27,218 nt of DNA from Firmicutes bacterium UBA4049 (GCA_002382755.1 DFZT01000045.1:1-27218); one strand, 5' to 3'. Numbered from the stretch's first letter, positions 18,060 through 26,287 are shown. The notes: generated by a model not told the origin, from the sequence alone. Numbers and translations: made by a program.

Positions 18060-18683
18060 TCACATACGCATGAAGGGGTTATACCTGGCTTCATCGCCAA
18101 TTGTGGTCATCGGCCCATGGCCCGGAAAAACCGACGTGGCGGGGGGGAAGGTCATTAATTTTGTTTTAATGGAGCCGATTAACTGAACGTAGTTCCCGCC
18201 GGGAAAATCCGAACGCCCGATGGAACCCGCAAAAAGAGTATCCCCCGTGATCAAATTGTTTTCAACTTTCAGGGTGATCCCGCCCTGTGTGTGCCCGGGT
18301 GTGTGGATGACCTCAACAGCCAGCTTGCCCACCTGTATTTTATCGCCCTGCTCCAAAAGGCGGTCCGCTGCTTTGACCTTCATTTTTGCCCCCGTCATCC
18401 AGGAGAGGTTGCTGTTCGGGTTGGTCAGCATATCGGCGTCTTTGGTATGGATGAGCACCTGCGCGCCCGTCTGCTCGCAAACACCGCCCACAGCGCCGAT
18501 ATGGTCAATGTGCCCGTGGGTCAAAATGATATACTTGCAGTTTAAATTCAGCTTTTTCAGCCACTGCATAATTCGCGGCGCATCGGCTCCGGGGTCGACC
18601 ACCGCGGCGTCCCTGGTCTCCTCACAGCCTATAATATAACAGTTTGCAGCTATGGGGCCTACTTCAAAACCTTTTATGATCAA
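18060..18683 (-). CDS. metallo-beta-lactamase-fold hydrolase, glyoxalase II-like
   Basis: A small zinc hydrolase of the YqgX/YcbL glyoxalase II-like group. The 207-residue product has GFEVGPIAANCYIIG, then DPGAD, the metal motif THGHIDH (His56, His58, Asp60, His61), HTPGHTQGG, TGDTLFAGSIGRSD, and FPGHGP. The substrate is not shown by sequence; glutathione thioesters are only one possibility in an anaerobe. GGAGG at 18696-18692 selects TTG 18683 (8 bases) or the adjacent TTG 18686 (5 bases). The longer open frame to 18779 overlaps dtd and is rejected. It sits between dtd and hisS in a same-strand cluster. Confidence 0.88.
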   Translation of the reverse strand: MIIKGFEVGPIAANCYIIGCEETRDAAVVDPGADAPRIMQWLKKLNLNCKYIILTHGHIDHIGAVGGVCEQTGAQVLIHTKDADMLTNPNSNLSWMTGAKMKVKAADRLLEQGDKIQVGKLAVEVIHTPGHTQGGITLKVENNLITGDTLFAGSIGRSDFPGGNYVQLIGSIKTKLMTFPPATSVFPGHGPMTTIGDEARYNPFMRM

Positions 18684-18693
18684 CAAACATACC

Positions 18694-18723
18694 TCCAGTG
18701 CATTAAAATCCGGTGCATTAAAA
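18694..18723 (-). repeat. 15-bp tandem duplication at the dtd/hydrolase junction
   Basis: On the minus strand TTTTAATGCACCGGA (18723-18709) is followed by TTTTAATGCACTGGA (18708-18694), 14 of 15 identical. The first copy contains the dtd stop codon TAA. The second leads into the GGAGG of the next gene. Same size and layout as 6147-6176. Confidence 0.85.
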
Positions 18724-19167
18724 GCTCTTTTTACTGTCAATAAGTATTGTAACCGGACCGTCGTTGATAATTTCCACACTCATGTGAGTCTGAAATTCCC
18801 CCGCGGCTACCCGGATACCTCTTGCCTTCAGATCATCTACAAAAAGATCGTATAACTCACGCGCCTGGGCGGGGCCCGCTGCCATAGAAAAACTTGGCCT
18901 TCGACCGTGACGGCAATCGCCGTACAGGGTAAACTGCGAAACAGCCAGCACTTCATAGGACAATTCGGTAACCGAGCAGTTAAGCTTTCCGGACTTGTCG
19001 GCAAATATGCGCAGATTTGCGATCTTTTCCGCCATATAACGAACATCTCCGGGCCCGTCATCCAAGCCTACTCCCAGCAGGACAACCAAACCGGATCTGA
19101 TTTCTCCAATCTGACGGCCGTCCACACTTACCGCTGCCCCGGAAACCCTTTGTACAACCGCACGCAC
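18718..19167 (-). CDS. dtd: D-aminoacyl-tRNA deacylase
   Basis: Removes D-amino acids (and glycine from tRNA(Ala)) from mischarged tRNA, protecting translation. The 149-residue product has [15 protein letters not shown] at the start, the SQFTLYGD motif with the catalytic-site Thr, GRRPSF, and NDGPVT with the Gly-cisPro element. The start is GTG 19167 with AGGAG 9 bases upstream. Length is standard. It follows rel after 15 bases, the usual rel-dtd pair in Firmicutes. Confidence 0.96.
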   Translation of the reverse strand: MRAVVQRVSGAAVSVDGRQIGEIRSGLVVLLGVGLDDGPGDVRYMAEKIANLRIFADKSGKLNCSVTELSYEVLAVSQFTLYGDCRHGRRPSFSMAAGPAQARELYDLFVDDLKARGIRVAAGEFQTHMSVEIINDGPVTILIDSKKSF

Positions 19168-19182
19168 TTTGCCGAACTCCTT

Positions 19183-21354
19183 TTAACTGGTCCTTCTAAC
19201 CTCGTAAACTTCTTTCACACGATTTATCCTGCCTACCAGGTAATCAAGCTCTTCCTTGCTTTTCATCTCCATGACCATTTCTATTATGGCTGCGTTATTT
19301 TTCTTTCCTCCTCTTGCGGTTACCCAATTGGCGCTCATCTTCATTTCAGTTACTATAGCCATCACATCGCTTAAAAGCCCCGCTCTGTCCCTTGCCCATA
19401 CCTCCAGTTTAACCTGGAAAGGAAACCTGAAATCCTGGCTCCAGGCAGCTTCGGCAAGCCTTTCCCGGTCGGCTTTCTGAAACTGGCCCAGGTTGCGGCA
19501 GTCACTCCGGTGAATAGACACACCCCGTCCCCTGGTAATATAGCCCACGATGGGATCGCCGGGTACGGGTTTGCAACAATGGGCCAGCCTGATTAGCAAA
19601 TTATCTATTCCTTTCACGGTAACTCCCTGGGTCGTCTGATTTTTGTTTTTAGCAGGTGTAAAAGTCTCGGTTTTCAGCTGCTGCAGTTCTTCCTCAAGCG
19701 AGGCGGCCTGCACAGGCTTGACAGAGTCTTCTCTCAATCTGTTAATTACCGTCAGCGGGCTTAAAACCCCATCGCCAATTGACGCATAGAGATCTTCAAC
19801 CGTAAAAATATTCAGCCGGCGGGCAATTTCCATAAGTTTCTCGTTTTTTAATGTTTCCAGGCCGAGGCCCTGCTTTTTTATCTCCTTTTCCAGCATATCC
19901 CGCCCTTTGACGGAATTTTCATCACGCAGCTCTCTTTTAAACCACTGCCTGATCCGTGACTTGGCCTGGGAGGTCTTGACCAGGGTCAACCAGTCGCGGC
20001 TTGGACCGGAAGATTGCTTGGAAGTAATAATTTCAACGATATCGCCGTTTTTAAGTTTGTAATCCAAAGTTGTAATTCGACCGTTGACTTTTGCCCCTAT
20101 ACAGCGGTGTCCCACCTCGGTATGTACGCGGTAGGCAAAATCTACAGGCACGGACCCGTTCGGAAACTCGAAAACTTCGCCCTTGGGAGTAAAAACAAAG
20201 ACGACATCTGAAAACAGGTCTATTTTAAGAGACTCCATAAACTCACGCGCGTCGCGCAGATCATGCTGCCATTCCAGCAGCTGGCGCAGCCAGGCGAGTT
20301 TTTCGTCAAACCGCTTATCTGTCTGTCCGCCTTCCTTATAACGCCAGTGAGCGGCGATACCGTATTCGGCGGTGCGGTGCATTTCCGAAGTGCGGATCTG
20401 AACTTCCAGAGGTTCGCCATTTCGCCCGATAACTATGGTATGCAGCGACTGGTACATATTTGATTTGGGCATAGCTATATAGTCCTTGAACAGGCCGGGG
20501 ATGGGCTTCCACAGGGTATGCACGATCCCTAGCGCCGCATAACATTCCTTTACCGAATCTACAATCAGCCTTACAGCCAGCACATCGTATATTTCGCTTA
20601 ACTCCTTCTTCTGCTTGGTCATTTTCGAGTAGACGCTGTAAAGGTGCTTGGGGCGGCCGCCTATGTCGGCTTTTATCCCCATGCTCTCCAGCCTTTCCCG
20701 CAGTATGCCGATTACCTCCCGGATGTATTCCTCCCGCTTCTCCCAGGTGCCGGCTATCTTCTTGTCAAGATCAAAATAAGCGTCGGGATTGGCATAACGG
20801 AAGGCCAGGTCTTCCATTTCCCATTTTACCTTGTATATACCCAGTCTATGGGCCAGCGGCGCAAATATTTCCAGTGTCTCAGCAGCTATCTCCTTCTGCT
20901 TAAACTCGGGATGATAATTGAGCGTGCGCATATTATGCAGGCGATCGGCAAGTTTAATCAGAATTATCCGGATATCCTTGGCCATGGCAAGAAACATTTT
21001 GCGCAGATTTTCAGCCTGGTTCTCTTCCTTTGACTTAAATTCCAGGCGGCTTAATTTAGTTACTCCGTCAACGAGAAGGGCGATTTCGGTTCCAAATTCT
21101 TTTTCGATCTGCTCAAGGGTTACCTGCGTGTCTTCGACAACATCATGCAACAGTCCTGCCGCCAGCGTCTCCAAATCAAGCTCCAACTCGGCCAAAATAA
21201 CGGCCACGGCAAGGGGATGAAGGATGAACGGCTCGCCTGAAATCCTTTTCTGGTTGCTGTGCGCGGCATTTGCAAACTCATATGCCTTGCTAAGCAAAGA
21301 AAGATCGGCATTTTTATTATAGAGGGAGACTTTTTCCAAAAGCTCCTGCGGCAT
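19183..21354 (-). CDS. rel: bifunctional (p)ppGpp synthetase/hydrolase Rel
   Basis: Makes and degrades the stringent-response alarmone. The 723-residue product has the HD hydrolase (HPLAV at His46, HDVVEDT at His70-Asp71, ADRLHNMRT to about 143), so hydrolysis should be intact. The synthetase follows (GRPKHLYSVYSKM about 233-245, DYIAMPKSNMYQSLHT, EVQIRTSEMH from Glu317), then TGS (about 390-450), a CC/zinc region (HCCKPVPGDP) and a C-terminal ACT domain (VWARDRAGLLSDVMAIV). Where Rel enzymes show RXKD before DYIAMPK, this one reads Leu288-Phe-Lys-Asp291. ATG 21354 follows GAGAG. Its promoter overlaps the recJ terminator. Confidence 0.96.
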   Translation of the reverse strand: MPQELLEKVSLYNKNADLSLLSKAYEFANAAHSNQKRISGEPFILHPLAVAVILAELELDLETLAAGLLHDVVEDTQVTLEQIEKEFGTEIALLVDGVTKLSRLEFKSKEENQAENLRKMFLAMAKDIRIILIKLADRLHNMRTLNYHPEFKQKEIAAETLEIFAPLAHRLGIYKVKWEMEDLAFRYANPDAYFDLDKKIAGTWEKREEYIREVIGILRERLESMGIKADIGGRPKHLYSVYSKMTKQKKELSEIYDVLAVRLIVDSVKECYAALGIVHTLWKPIPGLFKDYIAMPKSNMYQSLHTIVIGRNGEPLEVQIRTSEMHRTAEYGIAAHWRYKEGGQTDKRFDEKLAWLRQLLEWQHDLRDAREFMESLKIDLFSDVVFVFTPKGEVFEFPNGSVPVDFAYRVHTEVGHRCIGAKVNGRITTLDYKLKNGDIVEIITSKQSSGPSRDWLTLVKTSQAKSRIRQWFKRELRDENSVKGRDMLEKEIKKQGLGLETLKNEKLMEIARRLNIFTVEDLYASIGDGVLSPLTVINRLREDSVKPVQAASLEEELQQLKTETFTPAKNKNQTTQGVTVKGIDNLLIRLAHCCKPVPGDPIVGYITRGRGVSIHRSDCRNLGQFQKADRERLAEAAWSQDFRFPFQVKLEVWARDRAGLLSDVMAIVTEMKMSANWVTARGGKKNNAAIIEMVMEMKSKEELDYLVGRINRVKEVYEVRRTS

Positions 21355-21404
21355 GTTTTTTCTCTCTTCTTCTGCGGCCCAATTTAATCCTTATATTTTT
21401 AAAG

Positions 21405-21433
21405 ATTATACTATAAAAGAATACCAGTGTCAT
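21405..21433 (-). promoter_or_regulatory. sigma-A promoter for rel
   Basis: Minus strand ATGACA (21433-21428), 17 bases, TATAAT (21410-21405). The -35 lies in the loop of the hairpin at 21419-21444. Predicted start about 21398, leaving a leader of about 44 bases. Confidence 0.72.
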
Positions 21434-21444
21434 TCCTGGTGTTC
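21411..21444 (-). terminator. probable terminator of recJ
   Basis: Minus-strand hairpin GAACACCAG / CTGGTATTC with one mismatch and an 8-base loop (21444-21419), then TTTT. It begins 17 bases after the recJ stop. The stem is modest, so some readthrough into rel is likely. Confidence 0.5.
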
Positions 21445-21460
21445 TATAAACCCTTCCTCA

Positions 21461-24232
21461 TCAACCAATGTGCGGCCAGGCGGACAAACTTAATATATCC
21501 TGCTGCCAGGTTGCGGCCCTGTCCCTGGACGCCTGGCCCCAGCAAAAAACCCTTGAATCCTCCAATTTCAGCTTCTCTTTCGGAGCGGGGGACAATGTGA
21601 TGATCGATTCCTCGCCTGTTTCCCGTTCCGCCACCAGGCCGAGTTCATGCAGAACGGCCAGGCCTATTCCCGTTGTGTACTCCCTGGCCCATTTTAAACC
21701 CGCCTTTTGAAGAGCTGAAGTAAGTTCAGTCAAAATACGCTCTGTGGCAAAGTTGTTAAACTGGCGCATCAACGTGTAGAGACGCGCTAAAAAATCCCTG
21801 TCCGGGGCCAGTGAATAAAGATGATCCCTGAACTTATTTTTATCTCCTTCCCCAAACATTAGAAAGATGCTTCTTTTGTCATGCTGCAGCCCTTTTATGG
21901 CCAGGTTCCATTCCTGCTCGCCGCAGGGCGGATCATAAACAACCAACTGGTCCATTTCAATACCTTCAAGAGACGAATTAAGTCCTGCGGTTGTAATAAG
22001 CGTCTTAACCGAGCCCTCGGCAAAAAAGCAGAGAATGGCCTCGCGTTCGGCCGGCGAAATCCAGCGGTGAAGAAAAGCAGCGGGATATCCGCCTGCTTTA
22101 CGCAGATAAGCGGCTAGTTCAATAGTCCTGTAAGCGCAATCAACCAGCACAAGGGTTCTTTTTCCGCCGCTGACAAGCCCGGCCAGAGTCGACGGCCTGC
22201 CGGTTGTGTTTCGCAGATCTACGAGCGGCGTTTTTTTCAGGTTGACAACGCCCGGTTCGGGCGAAGGCTGAGCACAATTTTCGCACCAGCCGGGTAAAAA
22301 GATACGGCCGTAGAGTTTTCTATATTCCTGAAACCAGTTCAAGGCAAAGTCCGGCAAGGACATTTTATTCCAATCAGCCGCCAAATGCTCTAATGCGGAA
22401 TCAAACAGAGCGTCCAGAAACAAAGCGCAGCCGTTGGCCGGGCCGGAAATCTCATGCGCCGCCGCTGTCTGCAACTCGCCTGTCTCGAAGCGCATCCTTT
22501 CTCCTTGTTGCTCTTCAGGAAGCGTGATTATTTCCTTGACATCCAGCTCGACGCTGGTAAGCCCGTTCCAGTGGTTAAGAACCGGCGTGCAGATCAGATC
22601 AACAACCTTACCTTGTACAGATTTGCCATTTGCATCTGCCAGGCGAAAGCCTATCCCGTCTCTGGTCGTGCCCTCTTGCCGAAGAATTAATTTTAAGTGG
22701 CTTCCGTCTTTGCCGACTTCACGGGAACGCAGCACCGTTACCTCCGGACACCCGATAACCGGTTGAGGATTGCCTTGCCCAAAAGGGGCTAAAAGAAGTA
22801 TTTCCGAGGCAAGCTGCTCGGTAATTTCAGCAAGGGTCAGAACTTCTTCGACCTCCGGAATTAAGGGGGAGAGTTCGCAGCCCGGCAGGTCTTTGGCATA
22901 TTTGTTTATCGCCTGCCGGAAATTATCCAACTGGTCAACTCTTAAAGAAAAGCCTGCCGCCCCGGAGTGGCCGCCAAATCCGGCAAGATATTCGCGGCAG
23001 CGGGCCAAGGCTTCGTAGAGATCGAAACCCGGGACGCTGCGCCCTGACCCCTTGCCCACATCTTTTTCCAGGGAAATCAGTAAAACGGGCCGCCCGAGAA
23101 GATCAGTCAGGCGCGAGGCAACTATTCCGATTACGCCTTGGTGCCAGCCTTGATCGGCCGCAACCAGCACTTCCGATTCAGCTAAAAAGGGGTTTTCTTT
23201 AATCTGGTTATGCACTCCCGCTAAAACGCCGGCTTCGACCTCCTGCCTTGTGCGGTTGGTTTTATCCAGTTCTACAGCCAACTCGGCAGCCCTTTCCGGA
23301 TCTTCTGTAAGCAGAAGTTCAACAGCCTGCCTGGCGCTTCCCATTCTGCCCGGAGCGTTCAAGCGGGGTACAATAATGAAACTGATCTCCCTCGTTTCAA
23401 TCTTTTCTTTCTTTAAACCGCCAACCGTCAGGATGGCCTTAATGCCTGCATTAGCAGGGCCGCCGGTTAAATAATCCAGCCCGTTTTTAACCAGAATGCG
23501 GTTCTCGCCTGTCAGTGAAACAACATCCGCCACAGTTCCTATACAGGCAAGCTCGATATATTCTTGCCAGTCAACTTCAGTTTCGGGATTGTATTGATAG
23601 AAAAGAGCCTGGACGAGCTTGAAAGCGACACCAACCCCGGCCAGGCCTTTAAATGGATAGGCGCAGTCAGATCGCTGCGGGTTTAAAACCGCTGACGCTT
23701 CGGGTAATTTTGCGGCCAGATGGTGGTGATCCGTGATTACAAAATCAGGCCCGCCCAGTTCATTAGCCCTGGCCACAACGTCAGCCCCGCCGATGCCGCA
23801 GTCAACGGTAATAACCAAGTCGACACCCTCGTCCCTGGCCCATCCGGCAAATTGCTCGTTTAAGCCGTAGCCTTCGTTTAGGCGTTCCGGTATATAATAG
23901 CCGGCCTCTGCGCCCAGATGTCTTAGAGCTTTAATTAAAAGCGCCGTCGCTGTAATTCCATCCGCATCATAATCCCCGTAGACGAGGATTTTATCCTTGT
24001 TTTTGACAGCGCTGAGGATTTTGTTTACAGCCGGTTCCATGTCCTTCATGAGATAGGGGTTATGCAGCCGCTCCAGCGAACCTTCAAGAAAATCCCTCGC
24101 GTCCTCAACTGTGTTAACTCCACGGTTTAAAAGAAGTGAAGCCAGAGGCGGAGAAATATTTAACTCCCTGGCCAGGATGCGCCGAAGCAGAGGATCAACG
24201 TGTTTCTTCCGCCAATTTCTTTTTACCGTCAT
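21461..24232 (-). CDS. recJ: single-stranded-DNA-specific exonuclease RecJ, long form
   Basis: 5'-3' exonuclease on single-stranded DNA in recombination and base-excision repair. The 923-residue product has the DHH phosphoesterase motifs VYGDYDADG (about 84-92), VITVDCGIGG (near 144), TDHHH (168-171), then DHHA1 with GGHSGAAGFSLR and an OB-like domain. After that comes a long C-terminal region (about 560-923) as in Gram-positive RecJ. Part of it (TLITTAGLNSS, VVYDPP, PDRDFLARLYTLMRQ) resembles the second RecA-like domain of a helicase without catalytic motifs. Starts at ATG 24241 and 24232 both lie behind AAGGGTGG; I chose 24232 on spacing. The open frame to 24286 begins upstream of the predicted transcription start and is rejected. 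Confidence 0.93.
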   Translation of the reverse strand: MTVKRNWRKKHVDPLLRRILARELNISPPLASLLLNRGVNTVEDARDFLEGSLERLHNPYLMKDMEPAVNKILSAVKNKDKILVYGDYDADGITATALLIKALRHLGAEAGYYIPERLNEGYGLNEQFAGWARDEGVDLVITVDCGIGGADVVARANELGGPDFVITDHHHLAAKLPEASAVLNPQRSDCAYPFKGLAGVGVAFKLVQALFYQYNPETEVDWQEYIELACIGTVADVVSLTGENRILVKNGLDYLTGGPANAGIKAILTVGGLKKEKIETREISFIIVPRLNAPGRMGSARQAVELLLTEDPERAAELAVELDKTNRTRQEVEAGVLAGVHNQIKENPFLAESEVLVAADQGWHQGVIGIVASRLTDLLGRPVLLISLEKDVGKGSGRSVPGFDLYEALARCREYLAGFGGHSGAAGFSLRVDQLDNFRQAINKYAKDLPGCELSPLIPEVEEVLTLAEITEQLASEILLLAPFGQGNPQPVIGCPEVTVLRSREVGKDGSHLKLILRQEGTTRDGIGFRLADANGKSVQGKVVDLICTPVLNHWNGLTSVELDVKEIITLPEEQQGERMRFETGELQTAAAHEISGPANGCALFLDALFDSALEHLAADWNKMSLPDFALNWFQEYRKLYGRIFLPGWCENCAQPSPEPGVVNLKKTPLVDLRNTTGRPSTLAGLVSGGKRTLVLVDCAYRTIELAAYLRKAGGYPAAFLHRWISPAEREAILCFFAEGSVKTLITTAGLNSSLEGIEMDQLVVYDPPCGEQEWNLAIKGLQHDKRSIFLMFGEGDKNKFRDHLYSLAPDRDFLARLYTLMRQFNNFATERILTELTSALQKAGLKWAREYTTGIGLAVLHELGLVAERETGEESIITLSPAPKEKLKLEDSRVFCWGQASRDRAATWQQDILSLSAWPHIG

Positions 24233-24257
24233 GAAGGCCATACCACCCTTAAAAGAA

Positions 24258-24286
24258 ATTATAGTAAAGAATGGAAGGTATGGCAA
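24258..24286 (-). promoter_or_regulatory. sigma-A promoter for recJ
   Basis: Minus strand TTGCCA (24286-24281), 17 bases, TATAAT (24263-24258). Predicted start about 24251, a leader of only 10-20 bases. It occupies the short acyP-recJ spacer. Confidence 0.75.
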
Positions 24287-24300
24287 CCGCTAATAAAAGG

Positions 24301-24579
24301 CTAGACTGTTGAAACTATATTAAAGTCAACAAACTCCCCGGTAAAAGGCCCCAAATCAATCTCGATTTTTTCAACGAGCGCTCCCGGCGGGCCCTGCCGG
24401 CAGAGGCGGATTGCTTCATCTACAGCTTCCGGCTCGCCTTCCATAACCGCTTCAACGCGCCCGTCGCGCCTGTTTCTGACCCAGCCTTTCACGCCCGTTT
24501 CCCAGGCCGTTTTCCGGACAAAAACCCGGTAATAAACGCCCTGAACACGGCCGCTTACAAAGATATGCTTGCGTAACAT
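24301..24579 (-). CDS. acyP: acylphosphatase
   Basis: Hydrolyses acyl phosphates. The 92-residue product has the family layout VSGRVQGVYYR (Arg18, phosphate binding) and GVKGWVRNRRDGRVEAVMEGE (Asn36, catalytic). The usual GxGFR is VYYR here, a tolerated variation. GGAGG lies 6 bases before ATG 24579. It is divergent from the terpene synthase gene, with start codons about 30 bases apart, and lies upstream of recJ, which has its own promoter. Confidence 0.95.
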   Translation of the reverse strand: MLRKHIFVSGRVQGVYYRVFVRKTAWETGVKGWVRNRRDGRVEAVMEGEPEAVDEAIRLCRQGPPGALVEKIEIDLGPFTGEFVDFNIVSTV

Positions 24580-24601
24580 GGAAGTCCTCCTTGGTTATAC
24601 T
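24573..24601 (+). promoter_or_regulatory. possible promoter for the YtpB-like gene
   Basis: GTAACA (24573-24578), 17 bases, TATACT (24596-24601). Predicted start about 24608, at the ATG itself, which would give a leaderless mRNA. It overlaps the acyP start and ribosome site. Confidence 0.4.
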
Positions 24602-24625
24602 AGATACTATGATATTTTCCAGCAA
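24597..24625 (-). promoter_or_regulatory. possible promoter for acyP
   Basis: Minus strand TTGCTG (24625-24620), 17 bases, TAGTAT (24602-24597). The -10 coincides with the -10 proposed on the other strand. Leader of roughly 10-15 bases containing the acyP GGAGG. Confidence 0.35.
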
Positions 24626-25673
24626 GTTTATACTGGCCCGTTTTGTCTTACAGTCTTTTCCCGGAGTGTCCAGGGAGCTTAAAAACTGGGAAAAGGCGGC
24701 CGGCCGTTGTCCTGACACACAGTTAAGAGAGCAGGCCCTTTCCAGTATCAAGCTTAAAAAATTCCACTGCCAGGGAGGCAGCGTTTTTGCTGCATGGGCG
24801 CCTACCGCCTACCGGGGAAACTTAATCAGAGCAATCGTAGCTTTGCAGACAATCAGCGATTATCTGGATAACCTTTGCGACAGGGCCGGCGTACAGGATG
24901 AGGAGAGTTTCAGACAACTGCACCGGTCTTTCCTGGACGCCCTCTCGCCGGGGGTCGGATGTATCGATTATTATGAGCGTTATCCTTACCGTGAAGACGG
25001 GGGATACCTGGCTTCTCTGGTAAGCGCCTGCCAAAACGCCGTCAGCGGTCTTCCCTCATACGGCGCGGTAAAAGAAGCTGCCCTTGAACTGGCCGGATTG
25101 TACTGCACGCTGCAGGTTTATAAACATCTTGAGCCAACCGTACGCGAAAGGCGCCTGATCACCTGGCTTGAACCTTATCTGGCCCAACTTGACCGGCGGC
25201 TGTTCTGGTGGGAACTTGCCGCGGCGACCGGTTCGACCCTGGGCATGTTCGCCCTTCTCGCGCTGGCCGCAAAAACCTGTCCCAATGCAAGCCGGGCGGA
25301 AGAGATCAGCAGGGCATACTTCCCCTGGATTACAGGCCTGCATATACTGCTCGACTACTTTATTGATCAGCAGGAAGACATTGCCGGGGGAGACCTGAAC
25401 TTTGCCAGTTACTACACCTGTTCTTTACAAACCTTCCAAAGACTTAAATATATTCTTGAGAAATCCCTGTCGGCAGCCGGCAGCCTCACAGATCCTTTCT
25501 TTCATCTGCTGGTAGTCAGGGGACTGCTGGCCATGTACCTTTCAGACCCAAAAGTTAAGGCCCAGAATTTTATGGCAATATCCGAAACCCTGCTGCGCTC
25601 CGCCGGAAACGGGTGTGTTTACCTTCACCGCTTCTGTTCTTCTTTCCGCCGGGCAGGCCTTATCTGCCTATGA
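24609..25673 (+). CDS. YtpB-like tetraprenyl-beta-curcumene synthase (DUF2600)
   Basis: In B. subtilis YtpB cyclises a C35 prenyl diphosphate (or its alcohol derivative) toward sesquarterpenes found in spores. The 354-residue product carries the family blocks: FPGVSRELKNWEKAA, QALSSIKLKKFHCQGG, SDYLDNLCDR (83-92, the DYLDN metal motif), and LLDYFIDQQEDIAGGDLNF (from about 247). Length is close to YtpB. The frame begins with TTG 24591, but I prefer ATG 24609 from the family N-terminus. Neither has a Shine-Dalgarno sequence. No squalene-hopene-type cyclase or prenyl transferase is nearby. Its 3' end overlaps convergent thpR by 14 bases. Confidence 0.87.
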   Translation: MIFSSKFILARFVLQSFPGVSRELKNWEKAAGRCPDTQLREQALSSIKLKKFHCQGGSVFAAWAPTAYRGNLIRAIVALQTISDYLDNLCDRAGVQDEESFRQLHRSFLDALSPGVGCIDYYERYPYREDGGYLASLVSACQNAVSGLPSYGAVKEAALELAGLYCTLQVYKHLEPTVRERRLITWLEPYLAQLDRRLFWWELAAATGSTLGMFALLALAAKTCPNASRAEEISRAYFPWITGLHILLDYFIDQQEDIAGGDLNFASYYTCSLQTFQRLKYILEKSLSAAGSLTDPFFHLLVVRGLLAMYLSDPKVKAQNFMAISETLLRSAGNGCVYLHRFCSSFRRAGLICL

Positions 25674-26238
25674 GTTCAACTTTGGCCAGCGGCGTATAGA
25701 CGGGGCCCCGGCGGCTGAGTTCACTCTGCATCAGGTCAACTGATTTTATCTTTAGACTGCCAATCCGCTCAACATCGGAACTTATTTCGTTCACTTTCAC
25801 AACAAGCGTTTCCGCGCCCTTCCCGGATCGCAGGCGGGCGAGTGTCAGGTGCGGTGAAAAAGGCCTCTTTTCCAACGGAAACCCCAGGGGAAGATGGGCG
25901 CTATTAATGAGTTGACAGATTTTCTGAAGCCTGTCCAGTTCCTCCTGCAGGCCGACCCAAAGCACCCGGGGCCGCGCGGCGCCGGGGAAAAAACCCATTC
26001 CGCGCGGGCGGACTGTAAATGCAGGAATGCCTGTCAGGGCAGCCTTCACTGCATCCACAAGGGCAGGCGCGTCTGATACTTCCACATTGCCCAGAAACTT
26101 TAATGTGAAGTGAAGGTTTGCTTCCTCGACCCACTTTGCATCGCAGGAGACATCCCTTAGTTTGGACTGGATATCGGAAAGTTTCTTCTTTGTTTCCACA
26201 GGAAGATTGACGGCCCAAAAAAGGCGCAACTGCTGCAT
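25660..26238 (-). CDS. thpR: RNA 2',3'-cyclic phosphodiesterase (LigT/ThpR)
   Basis: Opens 2',3'-cyclic phosphate ends of RNA; the fold also ligates tRNA halves in vitro. The 192-residue product has the two HxTx motifs HFTL (His43) and HLTL (His130), with LRLFWAVNLP at the start and GFFPGAARPRVLWVG between. Length is standard. GGGAGG lies 9 bases before ATG 26238. It has a perfect TTGACA promoter inside a palindrome and is divergent from comM. The last 14 bases overlap the YtpB-like gene. Confidence 0.93.
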   Translation of the reverse strand: MQQLRLFWAVNLPVETKKKLSDIQSKLRDVSCDAKWVEEANLHFTLKFLGNVEVSDAPALVDAVKAALTGIPAFTVRPRGMGFFPGAARPRVLWVGLQEELDRLQKICQLINSAHLPLGFPLEKRPFSPHLTLARLRSGKGAETLVVKVNEISSDVERIGSLKIKSVDLMQSELSRRGPVYTPLAKVELIGR

Positions 26239-26258
26239 TTAAACCCGCCTCCCAACAA

Positions 26259-26287
26259 AAAATAACCCCTGACATTTATTTTGTCAA
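26259..26287 (-). promoter_or_regulatory. promoter for thpR
   Basis: Minus strand TTGACA (26287-26282, perfect), 17 bases, TATTTT (26264-26259). Predicted start about 26252, leader about 14 bases. The -35 and most of the spacer lie inside the palindrome 26269-26301. Confidence 0.6.

Noticed and set aside
16648..18100. T-box leader for hisS or aspS
   Set aside because: The spacers are 16 and 97 bases and lack T-box conserved sequences; the longer one is filled with repeats.
18684..18779. 32-residue extension of the metallo-hydrolase
   Set aside because: Overlaps dtd and the 15-bp duplication; GGAGG points to TTG 18683 or 18686.
24233..24286. N-terminal extension of recJ
   Set aside because: Begins upstream of the predicted transcription start and in the -35 element.
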